64,000 nt of DNA, taken from Puniceicoccaceae bacterium. Lineage in GTDB: Bacteria; Verrucomicrobiota; Verrucomicrobiia; Opitutales; Coraliomargaritaceae. Location of the stretch: NCBI GenBank assembly GCA_002729725.1, contig PBYS01000061.1:1-64000 (forward strand). The letters run 5' to 3'. Below the pieces are notes generated by a model, which saw only the letters and a program-made list of their open reading frames with translations, was not told the origin of the DNA and made no database searches. Positions within the stretch are counted from its first letter, which is position 1; each line of letters begins with the position of its first letter. The position numbers were made by a program, and so were the translations under genes. Shown here piece by piece: positions 47,401-57,177 of this stretch.

Positions 47401-47551
47401 GAACCGCAAACGACTAAATCCCAAAGAGAAGTTTCAAGTTGCCTTCCGCCTCCCAAAGAAATCGGAGGCAGAGATTAAAGATTTAGAACATGTCGAACGG
47501 ATTCATGGCGCCATGCGTTATGGATTATTAGAGCATCGTTATTTTATTTAA
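47388..47551 (+). pseudogene. Unidentified 3' gene fragment
   Basis: An open frame without start codon reads NRKRLNPKEKFQVAFRLPKK, then EAEIKDLEHVERIHGAMRYG and ends with a stop at 47551. It looks like the end of a small protein gene cut by the same event that truncated hsdS. I do not recognise it. The rest of the stretch to 47929 contains only short unconvincing frames and the kinase promoter region. Confidence 0.4.
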
Positions 47552-47929
47552 TTCAAAATCGCCATTTTGGCGACTGTCTGTATTGGCGTAAATCAATGTA
47601 AATTAACGGTTAAAAAAGATACACCTCTGTCGACTGCCGAATTTAGGATGATGAAAAATTCGCGACACTCACAAACTCAAAAGCGGTTTGCAATTTCACT
47701 CAAGCTCGCGGAAGCCAACCTAGATAAACCACAAGCTATTAATATTCAGCATAATAACAAACCCCAACTCATCATAAATCGTTCAAGTTAAACTTAGTTC
47801 AGAACGACTAAGCTGATAAACTGACAGGCCCCATCCTCAGTGCATGCAGTGAATTACAGACATTGCCAGTAACGCTATCAACCGTGGTGAATCTTGACCT
47901 AATCACCATTATCAAATGAGATAAACACA

Positions 47930-50428
47930 ATGGCATCGCCTAATACTACAAACCTAGAGATCCGCTCAAAAACAAGTCGACTGCCTTTTGTACTGTGTAG
48001 TTCGCTCTTCCTACTGCTGGCCATCTTTTCAGTCGCATCGGTCATTAAGAAAGCGGACCTGAGAATGCGCAGTGCGCTGATGGTTTCCGCAGAATTAGTC
48101 GCGAAGGGCCTTTCTCAGTCTGAAATACGTGATTTGGTTGAGGGCAGCTCTGAACAGCAACAAAAAGCAGCTGCCCAGATACAGGAACAGCTTTCCAGGC
48201 AAATTTTGGCTTCGGACCGTTTTCACTACATCTACATCATGAACCGTGATGCAGCAGGCGAAATTTACTTCTTGGTGGATGCTCAGCGCCCTGAAGAAGC
48301 GACGCCACCTTCTGCTTTTGGTGAACCTTATCCAGAGGCCTCCGCAAAGCTAAAAGGAATCTTCGATGAGAAAACGGCATTCCTAGAAGGCCCCTTAGAA
48401 GATCGCTGGGGCACCTGGATCAGTCCGATCACACCACTGTTAGATCCAGACACGGATCAGGTGATGGCTGCACTTGGAATCGATATCTCGGCCAAGGGTT
48501 GGTATCTCTACCTACTCGGAGTCGCGGCGCTCCCGACATTACTGTTCGTTTCGTTGGCACTGATGGGGCTTTCTCTGCGGCGCAGCCGATTACACCGCGC
48601 AGCTCAAAAGCAAAAGAACGATGAATTTCAGTATAAAGATCTGTTCCTGCAGCTTCTGATTCGGACTTCTCTAGAATACATTAACCGGCCATGGGTTTCA
48701 ATTGATGAGACCATAGAAGAATCCCTCGGTGAAATCGGCCGTTTCACCAAAGTGGATCGGGCCTATATTTTTCGGTATAACCTCGACGAAGCAACCGCCA
48801 CGAATACTCACGAATGGTGCGCCCCCGGAATCTCTGCAGAGATCGACCAGCTCCAGTCTGTCAAATTATCCGATCTACCGAACTGGTTAGAAACCCACCA
48901 GAAGGGGCAAGCCGTTGAAATTCCCGACGTGATGGCACTCCCGGGTGACAACGCGGAGCGTAAAATACTCGCTCCCCAGAATATAGTGAGCTTAATCACG
49001 GTACCACTGATGAACGAAAACGAATGTATCGGATTCGTCGGCTTCGATGCAGTCAAGCAAGCACATCAATACTCTAGCGACGAGCGACAACTACTAATAG
49101 TATTCGCGGAGATGGTTGTCAACGTGAGCAATCGCCGAAAAACTGATCTAGCACTTCAAGAATCGAACAAGAAACTCGCACAGCAAACACAACTAGCCCA
49201 ACAAATGGCAGAGGAGGCACAACAGGCCGACCGAGCCAAAAGTGCATTTCTAGCAGCAATGAGTCATGAAATCCGCACGCCACTCAATGCGGTCATCGGC
49301 ATGACTTCTTTGCTGATGAATACAGAGTTAGACGAGCAGCAGTCTGATTATACGTCCACCATTAACGTAAGTGGCAACGCGCTCTTGAGTTTAATTAACG
49401 ACATCCTCGATTTTTCCAAAATCGAAGCTGGGCGCCTCGAGCTACACGAAGAGGTATTTCAAATTGATGACTGCATCCTTCCCCCGGTGGAAATAATGAG
49501 GAACTCGGCCCATGCGAAGAATATTCAGTTACAAGCCAGCACCGCAAACAAGACACCCAAGCACTTAAAGGGCGATATTGGCCGTATCCGACAAATCGTA
49601 ATTAACTTGCTGAGTAATGCGATTCGCTTTTCTAACAAGGGAGACAAGGTCACCATAAATGTAAGTTCAGAACACTTGAGTGAGACAGAAATAAAACTGA
49701 CCATCCAAGTCACCGACACAGGAATCGGAATATCTGATGAGGCGCAAAAAAACCTCTTCAAAGCGTTCATTCAAGCCGACAGCTCGATCACTCGAACACA
49801 TGGAGGCACCGGCCTGGGCTTGGCAATCAGTCGTCAATTGGCGCGCTTGATGAACGGCGACTTATCCTGCCAAAGCAAGATCAACGAAGGTGCGATCTTT
49901 AAGCTCGAAATCCCCTTATCTGTCGTAAGCCCACATGGCACAAAAAAAACTCCCTCACGGAGTCAAGCAAGCCCCCTCCCCGCTTCAGCTCAGCCGCTCA
50001 AAACGAAAGAAAAAAAGAAGCCATACCATATAAATAAAGACCTATCAAAAGAGTGTCCTTTAAGCATCTTAATCGTCGAAGACAATCTAACCAATCAGAA
50101 GATAATGAGCCATACCCTCAAGCGCATGGGATATCTGACTGACATTGCAGAGAATGGGAAGTTAGCAATCGATGCGGTCGCGGCAAAGAATTATGATCTG
50201 GTTCTGATGGATATCGAAATGCCAATGATGGATGGCATCACTGCGACGCGTGAAATACGCCGCAATGGCTACAGCCACACCCCCATCATTATTGCACTGA
50301 CTGCTCACGTGATTGACGAACAACGCAAACAGTGCTTCGAGCATGGCATGAACGACTTCTTGTCAAAACCGATCAAGATTCCCGATCTGACCCGCGTCAT
50401 TATTAAAACTTCACGCGGCGAATACTAA
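47930..50428 (+). CDS. Membrane hybrid sensor histidine kinase with GAF and receiver domains
   Basis: 832 residues. Transmembrane helix at about 19-40 (LPFVLCSSLFLLLAIFSVAS), periplasmic sensor to about 185, second helix at about 188-210 (LYLLGVAALPTLLFVSLAL), GAF domain about 250-400 (EESLGEIGRFTKVDRAYIF), short coiled coil, then the DHp domain with phosphorylated H446 in SHEIRTPLNAVIGM. HATPase motifs: NLLSNAIRFS, DTGIGIS, GGTGLGLAISR. Receiver domain from about 700 (SILIVEDNLTNQKIM) with phospho-acceptor D761 in LMDIEMPMMDG. All catalytic motifs are present. No partner regulator is adjacent, so output is probably via the internal receiver or a remote phosphorelay. Signal unknown. Confidence 0.92.
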   Translation: MASPNTTNLEIRSKTSRLPFVLCSSLFLLLAIFSVASVIKKADLRMRSALMVSAELVAKGLSQSEIRDLVEGSSEQQQKAAAQIQEQLSRQILASDRFHYIYIMNRDAAGEIYFLVDAQRPEEATPPSAFGEPYPEASAKLKGIFDEKTAFLEGPLEDRWGTWISPITPLLDPDTDQVMAALGIDISAKGWYLYLLGVAALPTLLFVSLALMGLSLRRSRLHRAAQKQKNDEFQYKDLFLQLLIRTSLEYINRPWVSIDETIEESLGEIGRFTKVDRAYIFRYNLDEATATNTHEWCAPGISAEIDQLQSVKLSDLPNWLETHQKGQAVEIPDVMALPGDNAERKILAPQNIVSLITVPLMNENECIGFVGFDAVKQAHQYSSDERQLLIVFAEMVVNVSNRRKTDLALQESNKKLAQQTQLAQQMAEEAQQADRAKSAFLAAMSHEIRTPLNAVIGMTSLLMNTELDEQQSDYTSTINVSGNALLSLINDILDFSKIEAGRLELHEEVFQIDDCILPPVEIMRNSAHAKNIQLQASTANKTPKHLKGDIGRIRQIVINLLSNAIRFSNKGDKVTINVSSEHLSETEIKLTIQVTDTGIGISDEAQKNLFKAFIQADSSITRTHGGTGLGLAISRQLARLMNGDLSCQSKINEGAIFKLEIPLSVVSPHGTKKTPSRSQASPLPASAQPLKTKEKKKPYHINKDLSKECPLSILIVEDNLTNQKIMSHTLKRMGYLTDIAENGKLAIDAVAAKNYDLVLMDIEMPMMDGITATREIRRNGYSHTPIIIALTAHVIDEQRKQCFEHGMNDFLSKPIKIPDLTRVIIKTSRGEY

Positions 50429-50432
50429 AAAA

Positions 50433-50463
50433 AAGGTGCCACTCCTGACGGAAATGGCACCTT
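50433..50463. terminator. Bidirectional terminator between kinase and cysN
   Basis: AAGGTGCCA (50433-50441) and TGGCACCTT (50455-50463) form a 9-bp stem with a 13-base loop, preceded by a run of A that is a T-run for the minus strand. It separates the convergent kinase and cysN genes. Confidence 0.8.
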
Positions 50464-50490
50464 GCTAAAGACTTGGATCTGAAGCTCTGC

Positions 50491-51774
50491 TTAGATGATC
50501 ATACCAGCCGCAACAGTCTCGTTCGTCTGCTCGTCGATGAGAATAAAACTACCGCTAATGCGATTGGTCTTATAGCTATCAGCGATCAATGGCGCGGAAG
50601 TGCGCAGCGAGATGCGACCGATGTCGTTGTGGTTAAAGATGAGATCATCTTCGACCTTATGCAGCGTGTTGATGTTCACCTTATACTTCACCTCAGTCAC
50701 GATGGCTTTCACCTCTTTAGTTGTGTGACGCAAGATATACTTACCGCGCCCGGCGAGCTTCTTAGTCGAAGAGAACCAGCAAATCATCGCGTCCACATCC
50801 TGACGTGGCTCGGGTGCATTGTTCGGCTTGACCAACATGTCGCCACGCGAGATATCGATCTCGTCGTTGAGCGTGATGGCAACGGACATCGGCGCATAGG
50901 CTTCTTCCAATTCGCCATCCATAGTGTGGATCGCCTTAATCGTGGATTCAAAACCGGATGGCATCACTTTGACTGCATCGCCTGGTTTAAAGACACCGCC
51001 AGCGATACGCCCTGCGAAACCGCGAAAATCGTGCCACTTGTCGGAGTGTGGGCGAATGACCCACTGCACGGGCATGCGCGCTTCAATGTGATTTTCGTCC
51101 GCACCGATGTAAACTGTCTCCAAATGGTAGAGCATGGACGGGCCTTGATACCAAGGCATGTTTTCGGACTTATCGACGACGTTGTCCCCCAGCAATGCGC
51201 TGACAGGAATGAAAGTGATCTCAACGATGTTATCCAGGCGTGAAGCGAACTTCTTAAAGTCCTCAACGATGCCGTTGTAAGTCTCTTCGCTCCAGTCGAC
51301 CAAGTCCATCTTGTTGACGCAGACCACGATGTGTTGGATGCGGAGCAAGTTGGCAATGAAGGCGTGGCGGCAAGTTTGCTCGATCACGCCCTTACGTGCA
51401 TCGACCAAAAGGATGGCCAGATTCGCAGTGGAAGCACCGGTCACCATGTTACGGGTGTATTGAATGTGCCCGGGTGTATCGGCGATGATGAACTTGCGCT
51501 TCGGCGTCGCGAAGTAGCGGTAAGCCACGTCGATGGTGATGCCCTGCTCGCGCTCGGAACGGAGGCCGTCGGTGAGCAGTGCGAGGTTGACGTTTTCGTC
51601 GCCGCGTGACTTGGAGCTCTTTTCCATGGCTTCGAGTTGATCCTCGAAGATCGCCTTGGAGTCATAAAGGAGGCGTCCGATAAGTGTGCTTTTGCCGTCG
51701 TCGACGGAACCTGCGGTGGTGAACCGCAAGAGATCCATGTCAAGATAGCCGGCTGATGATTCTGATTCGCTCAT
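50491..51774 (-). CDS. cysN: Sulfate adenylyltransferase GTPase subunit
   Basis: 427 residues. GTPase motifs: AGSVDDGKSTLIGRLLYD (G1), ERERE-type SEREQGITIDVAYR (G2), DTPGH (G3) and VNKMDLVDW (G4). EF-Tu-like beta-barrel domains follow. CysN binds and hydrolyses GTP to drive the CysD reaction, ATP + sulfate to adenylyl sulfate (APS). It is not fused to a CysC kinase domain, which is separate here. Last gene of the row cysC-cysD-cysN on the minus strand, separated from cysD by a repeat-bearing gap of 136 bp. Confidence 0.96.
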   Translation of the reverse strand: MSESESSAGYLDMDLLRFTTAGSVDDGKSTLIGRLLYDSKAIFEDQLEAMEKSSKSRGDENVNLALLTDGLRSEREQGITIDVAYRYFATPKRKFIIADTPGHIQYTRNMVTGASTANLAILLVDARKGVIEQTCRHAFIANLLRIQHIVVCVNKMDLVDWSEETYNGIVEDFKKFASRLDNIVEITFIPVSALLGDNVVDKSENMPWYQGPSMLYHLETVYIGADENHIEARMPVQWVIRPHSDKWHDFRGFAGRIAGGVFKPGDAVKVMPSGFESTIKAIHTMDGELEEAYAPMSVAITLNDEIDISRGDMLVKPNNAPEPRQDVDAMICWFSSTKKLAGRGKYILRHTTKEVKAIVTEVKYKVNINTLHKVEDDLIFNHNDIGRISLRTSAPLIADSYKTNRISGSFILIDEQTNETVAAGMII

Positions 51775-51811
51775 GATATTTTTTTGTAAAGTTGTTCGGT
51801 TTTAGGTTGTT

Positions 51812-51894
51812 CAGTGAACAGTTGTCTAGTTCCCGCTTTTCGGTTCGAGAAGTCACTAAACTGACAACTGGTAAACCGGGAACTGGTTAACTAC
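51812..51894. repeat. Heptad-type repeat array in the cysD-cysN gap
   Basis: Read on the plus strand the gap runs in 7-base units: CAGTGAA, CAGTTGT, CTAGTTC, CCGCTTT, TCGGTTC, GAGAAGT, CACTAAA, CTGACAA, CTGGTAA, ACCGGGA, ACTGGTT. The first 20 bases match 62772-62791 at 17 of 20 positions, in the array before the Gfo/Idh gene. Confidence 0.65.
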
Positions 51895-51918
51895 ATTTTT
51901 AAGTCTAAGCTTAAAAAT
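51895..51918. terminator. Hairpin overlapping the cysD stop codon
   Basis: ATTTTTAAG, six bases, CTTAAAAAT: a perfect 9-bp inverted repeat spanning the cysD stop (51911-51913) and flanked by T-rich sequence on the minus strand. It may partially terminate or stabilise the transcript between cysD and cysN. Function inferred. Confidence 0.5.
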
Positions 51919-52825
51919 ACCCTTCTTTTTTGCGATCTTCCATCGCGGTTTCAGAGCGTTTATCATCGGCGCGTGTGCCACGCTCGGTTTGGCGAGCAGC
52001 GGCGACTTCGTCGATAATATCATCGAGTGTCGCAGCAGTGGAAAGCGCCGCGCCGGTGCAGGTCGCATCACCGATGGTGCGGAAGCGCACAGTCATCTTT
52101 TTGACATTGGCCTTCTCCTCAGGAAGCAACTCCATGAAGTCTGTAATGCCCATCACGACGCCATTGCGCACGAAGCATTCGCGCTCGTGTGAGAAGTAGA
52201 GATTGGGCAGCTCGATGTTCTCTAGCTTGATGTATTGCCAGATGTCCATCTCGGTCCAATTCGAGAGCGGGAAGACACGGAAGTGTTCGCCGTGCTGCTT
52301 GCGACCATTGAAAATATTCCAAAGCTCTGGGCGTTGATTCTTAGGGTCCCATTGACCGAAAGCGTCACGGTGTGAGAAGAAGCGTTCCTTAGCGCGTGCT
52401 TTTTCCTCGTCACGACGGCCCCCACCGAGTGCGGCGTCGTATTGACCTTCTTCCAGGCCTTCCAATAGAGCGACTGTTTGCAGGCCATTGCGGCTGGCGT
52501 AAGGACCGGTCTCTTCAGTCACCTTGCCCTCATCGATCGCTTTTTGCACAGAAGCCACGTGAAGTTCAGCGCCGATCTCCTCAACGAACTTATCGCGAAA
52601 TTCCATGGTTTCAGGAAAGTTATGTCCGGTATCTACGTGCAAGAGCGGAAACGGAAGTTTCGCAGGCCAGAAGGCCTTCTTTGCCAAATAGGCCATCACG
52701 ATGGAGTCTTTACCACCAGAGAATAGGAGAACAGGTTTCTCAAACTGAGCGGCGGTCTCACGAAGGATGTAGATCGCTTCAGATTCCAGCTGTTTGAGGT
52801 GAGTGATTGTGTAGTCTTTAGCCAT
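51911..52825 (-). CDS. cysD: Sulfate adenylyltransferase subunit 2
   Basis: 304 residues, the normal family length. The PP-loop for adenylation is LLFSGGKDSIVMAYLAKKAFW near residue 34; further family blocks are FPLLHVDTGHNFPETMEFRD, LGGGRRDEEKARAKERFFS, FPLSNWTEMDIWQYI and RFRTIGDATCTGA. CysD binds ATP and sulfate to form APS with CysN. The cytoplasmic reaction is the first step of assimilatory sulfate use and of sulfation. A short leader with a 22-base region shared with fabZ lies before its ATG. Confidence 0.97.
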   Translation of the reverse strand: MAKDYTITHLKQLESEAIYILRETAAQFEKPVLLFSGGKDSIVMAYLAKKAFWPAKLPFPLLHVDTGHNFPETMEFRDKFVEEIGAELHVASVQKAIDEGKVTEETGPYASRNGLQTVALLEGLEEGQYDAALGGGRRDEEKARAKERFFSHRDAFGQWDPKNQRPELWNIFNGRKQHGEHFRVFPLSNWTEMDIWQYIKLENIELPNLYFSHERECFVRNGVVMGITDFMELLPEEKANVKKMTVRFRTIGDATCTGAALSTAATLDDIIDEVAAARQTERGTRADDKRSETAMEDRKKEGYF

Positions 52826-52853
52826 ACGTAAAAGTGAATGAAGAATTCAGAGA

Positions 52854-53465
52854 TTAAGAGTTTTTGATCAGTGGAAGGACTTTGTTAAGCAGTTGCTCGA
52901 GCGATTCAGCTTCGCTCTGGTTGTCAGTAGTGATGGTCCAATCCGGATCCCCTGCAGCGGGCCCTTCAAAAGAGGAATCCTTACCGGTGAAGTTTTTCAC
53001 GCCGCCAGCTGCGGCTTTGGCGTAGAGGCCTTTGACATCGCGTTCGGCACAGGTCTCAAAAGAGGCTTCAACATACACGGGTGTGATGTCCCCCTCGCCC
53101 ACGATCTCCCGCGCCGCGGCACGGAGTTCACGCTTAGGTGTGATAAAAGAGGTAAAGACTACGATGCCCGCATCTAAGAATAAACGCGTCACCTCAGCGA
53201 TGCGGCGAATGTTTTCCTGGCGATCCGCATCGGAAAAACCGAGGTCACTATTCAGGCCGCTACGAATATTATCGCCATCCAAGATCTTAGTCACAAAGCC
53301 CTGCTCGGCCAGCTTGCGCTCCAGTGCATTGGCCAAAGTGCTTTTGCCCGAGCCAGAGAGCCCGTAAAACCAAAACACGTGCCCGCGCTGCTTAAGTTGC
53401 GCCTCCTTGGCATCGCGCCCAAGCATGCGGTGAAATTCAGTATGTATGTTTTCTGGTGTGGCCAT
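52854..53465 (-). CDS. cysC: Adenylylsulfate kinase
   Basis: 203 residues. Walker A in VFWFYGLSGSGKSTLANALE; LDGDNIRSGLNSDLGFSDADRQENIRRIAEVTRLF is the APS-binding block; VVFTSFITPKRELRAAAREI and CAERDVKGLYAKAAAGGVKNFTG follow in the usual order. It phosphorylates APS at the 3' position to give PAPS, the sulfate donor for sulfotransferases and the substrate of PAPS reductase. First gene of cysC-cysD-cysN; cysD starts 28 bp after its stop. No reductase or sulfotransferase gene is in the window. Confidence 0.96.
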   Translation of the reverse strand: MATPENIHTEFHRMLGRDAKEAQLKQRGHVFWFYGLSGSGKSTLANALERKLAEQGFVTKILDGDNIRSGLNSDLGFSDADRQENIRRIAEVTRLFLDAGIVVFTSFITPKRELRAAAREIVGEGDITPVYVEASFETCAERDVKGLYAKAAAGGVKNFTGKDSSFEGPAAGDPDWTITTDNQSEAESLEQLLNKVLPLIKNS

Positions 53466-53605
53466 AAAAATGAGCCGCTATCTAAGCGGGAATAAACAAA
53501 ATGTAAATGCGTTTCTCGTTAACTTAGGTTTTTGAGTCAAGAACCTATTAAAAGAAATCTGAAGAGCAAATACACCCGACGGCAGCGCTCCGCGGCGATT
53601 GCCAC

Positions 53606-56600
53606 TCACTCAGCAGCAGTTACAAAAGTATCCGATAGCCATTCGAAATATTGGCGACTGTGATACCCGAGGTCTTCACGCTCGATCGCAGTTTCACACC
53701 ACTGAATAAAGTCAGCGAAGGCCTGACGCTGTGCCGGCGAAAGCCGCTTCACATTCTCCTGCAGCCTAGCTTTGGTTCGCATGGTCACATGATAAAGCGA
53801 GTCAGGCCCATACCGGTAGCCAAAGTTGAACCCGAGCAGCAATTCACACTTCGCCTGCGTAAGTGGGTCCGGCTCGGTCCAAACGGCTACAATCCTTCGA
53901 GCCATATGATAACGCTCGCCATGTTTCAGCTCAGGCTGACGACCTTTGCCGAGCGCACTCCCCCCCTCCTGCGCGTGCGCATCCATAGTCGCCAAGCGCT
54001 GGAGAAACGCCCCAAACCGATGCAGGTCCGCCGCGTAAATAAATTCAGAAAATCGTCCCCAGCCACCGGCATCCTGCTCAATATAGCGCTGCCCCCAATC
54101 AAGCAACCAAGCATGTGCTTGCGACGACTCATTGACGACCGCTAAATGAAGCATTAAAGCCAAATAACTACCAAATGAGAACTCATTCCAGCCAGTATTG
54201 GCTGCTTTGATGTAGAGCTCCACTGGCGGCGGCAGCTGATTACGCAGCAATAGGAACAGTGCCGCATCGTAGACCAGATAGCGTTCCGGCCACGGATCGC
54301 GTGAGGGATGCATCTCTGACTGCAGCAGCTCCAATAGCGCCTGATCCAAGTCAATGCGCTCAATGGTGTTGGGCTCATTCTTGGGGAGCAACTTTCTCAA
54401 AGCCGCGACCCGCGTTTTAGCATCGAGCGAAGGCGCACACATCGTTGCCAGCAGAGATTGTATTGTCGCCGCATCCATATTAGCGGCTGATTGATTCTGC
54501 GCGAGTGAGGGCAACAATTTGAGCTGCTGCAAGCGCGGCAAGCTTTCGACTAAAGCCTGCGCCAGTTCACGATCCTGATTGGCCAGATAGCGAATTATAT
54601 TTGTGCGCCATCGCACTTGCTCACGAAAAACTTGGCTCAGCACCTCGCTCCAAGCTGCCGTATTGACATCGCGTAATCGCACGAGAGCCCATAAGGCACC
54701 CGGTTCCCCCGCGCGTTGCGCCCACTGGGACAAAGCCTCAACATCATCCGCCACCTCTAACTGCCGAATGGCCAAATTCAAGGGCTCGCGCAACCAGCCC
54801 CATAGATGATCACGCATCGATTGCTCAAGCGTCGCCATTTGCGCTTCCAACTCACTTTTTCTTCTAAAACTACCGATGTCGGACGCATCCCCCAGCTCTT
54901 CCAGTGCAAGCGCCAAGCGCTGCCACTCCAGTTCAAAAGCGGCCCGATCAGGGACCAAGGCTTCTATTTCTTTCAGCAAGGGCAACAAACTCCCCTCTGC
55001 CGAATCGCCCACCGATCGCACAATGGCCTGCGCCAACTGGGGAGGAATACGCCCGGCCTTTAAGTCCGCGATCAAGTCGGGCATGCTTGCGAGCACTTGA
55101 GGCAAAGATACATCACGCAGGCGCTCGCGATATAATCCACCCTCGTTCGCTTTAAAAAGTTGCTGCGCAAATCCGAGGTATTGCTCAGGGCCAAACTCAT
55201 CTCGCCATGAGCCGGAATAAGCACTGGCTCGCTCCGCCTTAATATCGATCAAGCTCGCACCAGCTGCCGTCAGCAAACGCAGCGAAGGAGGTGCGGCCTC
55301 CATATCGGTAGGAAAGCAATTCGTCGAAAAACCAGCGCTACTGGAATAACGACCTGGCTCACGAACTTTCAAATCCGAACGAATCTGCGCCAACCACCAA
55401 AGCCCCTGCTGTAACCACCGTGTGCGTTCTGCATCCACCCGCCCGAGCTCCCACTTCCACTGATATTCACCCGCAGGATACTTTTCTGGCAGGGGGCGTG
55501 AATATTTGGCCGACCAATAACGCCCAGCGCCCTCTTGCTCAGACTTCAACACCTCCACTCCGGGCCCTTGCCGCGAGCTAAAAACCACCCAATCGGCATG
55601 CTCTGCTTGCTTCAAATGAGTCGGATAGTAGAGCGTAAATTTATTGCGGTGCACATGGCTCTGGTTGCTCTCAACAAAGGTAAACATGGCAGCCCGCGGG
55701 TCTAATTCGCTCCACGCCTGTTTAAACTCAAAACGATGATTCGAGCCACTGGCGACTGCGGTCGCGGTCGACGGAGCCGTCGGCGCGAGCGACGGCGAAG
55801 GCTCATTTGAAGACGTCGCCTTCACTGGCGTCCAGCCACACATAAAATGGAGTAAGTCTGCATGGCTTGCGTCGACTAAAGAACGATGCCGATAAGGCTC
55901 ACGCTGCCGCCAATCATAGACCGGCGGCGGCACCTCGGCCGCAAGCACATCGGGCGCGTTGGCCTCCGCGATCGCCTCATATTGCAGGCCGCCCGCAGCT
56001 TTGACACGGCGCAGCTCATCCCAAAGATCGAGCTTAGGATCGAGCAGTAAATAATGATCCTCAAAACTCCCCGACGGCCCTACATACTGCCCCTGCTCGG
56101 CGTCCCAACGATAAACCACCTGCACCTCCGGCTCAGCCGACTCATTCTCGATCGGGCCGAGCACGATTTCATCGATCCCATCGCCATCTAAATCGCGCAC
56201 TGCCCAGCCCCATGTCGGAACCAGCTCCGACTGATAACGATGCCAATTGAGCAATAGATAAAAGAGCCGTTCCGACTCCAAATCCACCGCCTCAACCCGC
56301 AAAGCCTGGACTCGAATATCCGGCTCCCCTTCACGCGTATCATACACTCTGAAATTCGAACTATACACACGTTCGTAACGACCATCCTGATTCAGGTCCT
56401 TAAAAACATCGCCCTCCGTCATATTATCCCCGCCGAATGGCCTCACCACTTGTCCTTGATCGCTTAAGAACACGATCACTCGCTCCTCCAGTTTCTCCTC
56501 TGGAGGCAATGACAAATCAGGATTCTGCCCAGCGGGCAACCAATTCGAAGAACGCCCCCCCACACGCACCAGTGCTTGTGGCTTATGTGCCTCCTCAACA

Positions 56601-56974
56601 GGTGAAAAGCCTCCGCTGCGACTGGATCGATATTTCGAAAAATAGCGACTGTAAGTCGCATGATCCCAGAAATACGACACCATATACAACGAAGGCGCGC
56701 CCGCCAGCTGCGGGCATTCGGTGACTAATAGATCTTGATGATACAGCTCAAATGCCGCCATCGGCAAGGCCTGCCAATCATTGCGCGGATTCTCCCCTTG
56801 CCGCGCAATCTGCACCTCGCGAAAAGCCTGCGAGCGCGTCTCGGGTGCGATCAGCCGTTCTATGATCTCCGTCCCGAAAGCAGGCGTCTCGCGCCTAGCA
56901 GACAAAGTCCCCAACGACAACAACAGAGCAATAAGCAACGTAAATAAACATGAGAACCTAAACATCACTAACAA
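53606..56974 (-). CDS. Large secreted protein of unknown function (1122 aa)
   Basis: Signal peptide RFSCLFTLLIALLLSLGTLSA (start at 56974, or the ATG three codons in). Two FG-GAP/VCBS-like calcium-loop motifs: DVFKDLNQDGRYERVYSS near residue 193 and VRDLDGDGIDEIVLGPI near 260. Residues about 400-560 look beta-rich and the last 500 residues alpha-helical, with repeated leucine-rich helices that could be an armadillo/HEAT-type solenoid (for example LAQALVESLPRLQQLKLL). No catalytic motif is recognised. It stands alone between the cys genes and fabI. Periplasmic or surface location likely; function unknown. Confidence 0.6.
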   Translation of the reverse strand: MLVMFRFSCLFTLLIALLLSLGTLSARRETPAFGTEIIERLIAPETRSQAFREVQIARQGENPRNDWQALPMAAFELYHQDLLVTECPQLAGAPSLYMVSYFWDHATYSRYFSKYRSSRSGGFSPVEEAHKPQALVRVGGRSSNWLPAGQNPDLSLPPEEKLEERVIVFLSDQGQVVRPFGGDNMTEGDVFKDLNQDGRYERVYSSNFRVYDTREGEPDIRVQALRVEAVDLESERLFYLLLNWHRYQSELVPTWGWAVRDLDGDGIDEIVLGPIENESAEPEVQVVYRWDAEQGQYVGPSGSFEDHYLLLDPKLDLWDELRRVKAAGGLQYEAIAEANAPDVLAAEVPPPVYDWRQREPYRHRSLVDASHADLLHFMCGWTPVKATSSNEPSPSLAPTAPSTATAVASGSNHRFEFKQAWSELDPRAAMFTFVESNQSHVHRNKFTLYYPTHLKQAEHADWVVFSSRQGPGVEVLKSEQEGAGRYWSAKYSRPLPEKYPAGEYQWKWELGRVDAERTRWLQQGLWWLAQIRSDLKVREPGRYSSSAGFSTNCFPTDMEAAPPSLRLLTAAGASLIDIKAERASAYSGSWRDEFGPEQYLGFAQQLFKANEGGLYRERLRDVSLPQVLASMPDLIADLKAGRIPPQLAQAIVRSVGDSAEGSLLPLLKEIEALVPDRAAFELEWQRLALALEELGDASDIGSFRRKSELEAQMATLEQSMRDHLWGWLREPLNLAIRQLEVADDVEALSQWAQRAGEPGALWALVRLRDVNTAAWSEVLSQVFREQVRWRTNIIRYLANQDRELAQALVESLPRLQQLKLLPSLAQNQSAANMDAATIQSLLATMCAPSLDAKTRVAALRKLLPKNEPNTIERIDLDQALLELLQSEMHPSRDPWPERYLVYDAALFLLLRNQLPPPVELYIKAANTGWNEFSFGSYLALMLHLAVVNESSQAHAWLLDWGQRYIEQDAGGWGRFSEFIYAADLHRFGAFLQRLATMDAHAQEGGSALGKGRQPELKHGERYHMARRIVAVWTEPDPLTQAKCELLLGFNFGYRYGPDSLYHVTMRTKARLQENVKRLSPAQRQAFADFIQWCETAIEREDLGYHSRQYFEWLSDTFVTAAE

Positions 56975-57052
56975 CTTATCAAAAAAACGCGACTACTCGA
57001 GGCATTTCTACAACAGAGTATCCATTTTCAGTTCACATCACGATCAGACATA

Positions 57053-57129
57053 GTAGCGACGTGACGCCAGTCACGTCCAACCGAACGCACCCAACCGCTC
57101 AAAGACGCCGCTCGCGCGGCATCGCTACA
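57053..57129. repeat. Bipartite hairpin element, copy 2
   Basis: Outer arms GTAGCGA and TCGCTAC enclose GACGTGAC-GCCA-GTCACGTC (57058-57077) and GCCGC-TCGC-GCGGC (57107-57120). Compared with copy 1 at 39686-39754 the stem bases differ in matching pairs while loops GCCA and TCGC are the same. Confidence 0.8.
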
Positions 57130-57151
57130 CCAACTTTCGCCACCACAATTC

Positions 57152-57177
57152 TGTAGCGACGTGACGCCAGTCACGTC
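57152..57177. repeat. Half copy of the hairpin element at the fabI stop
   Basis: TGTAGCGAC and the GACGTGAC-GCCA-GTCACGTC hairpin (57158-57177) repeat the left half of copy 2 exactly 100 bp away. Its end overlaps the fabI stop codon (57176-57178), so it may serve as a 3' end structure for fabI. Confidence 0.8.
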
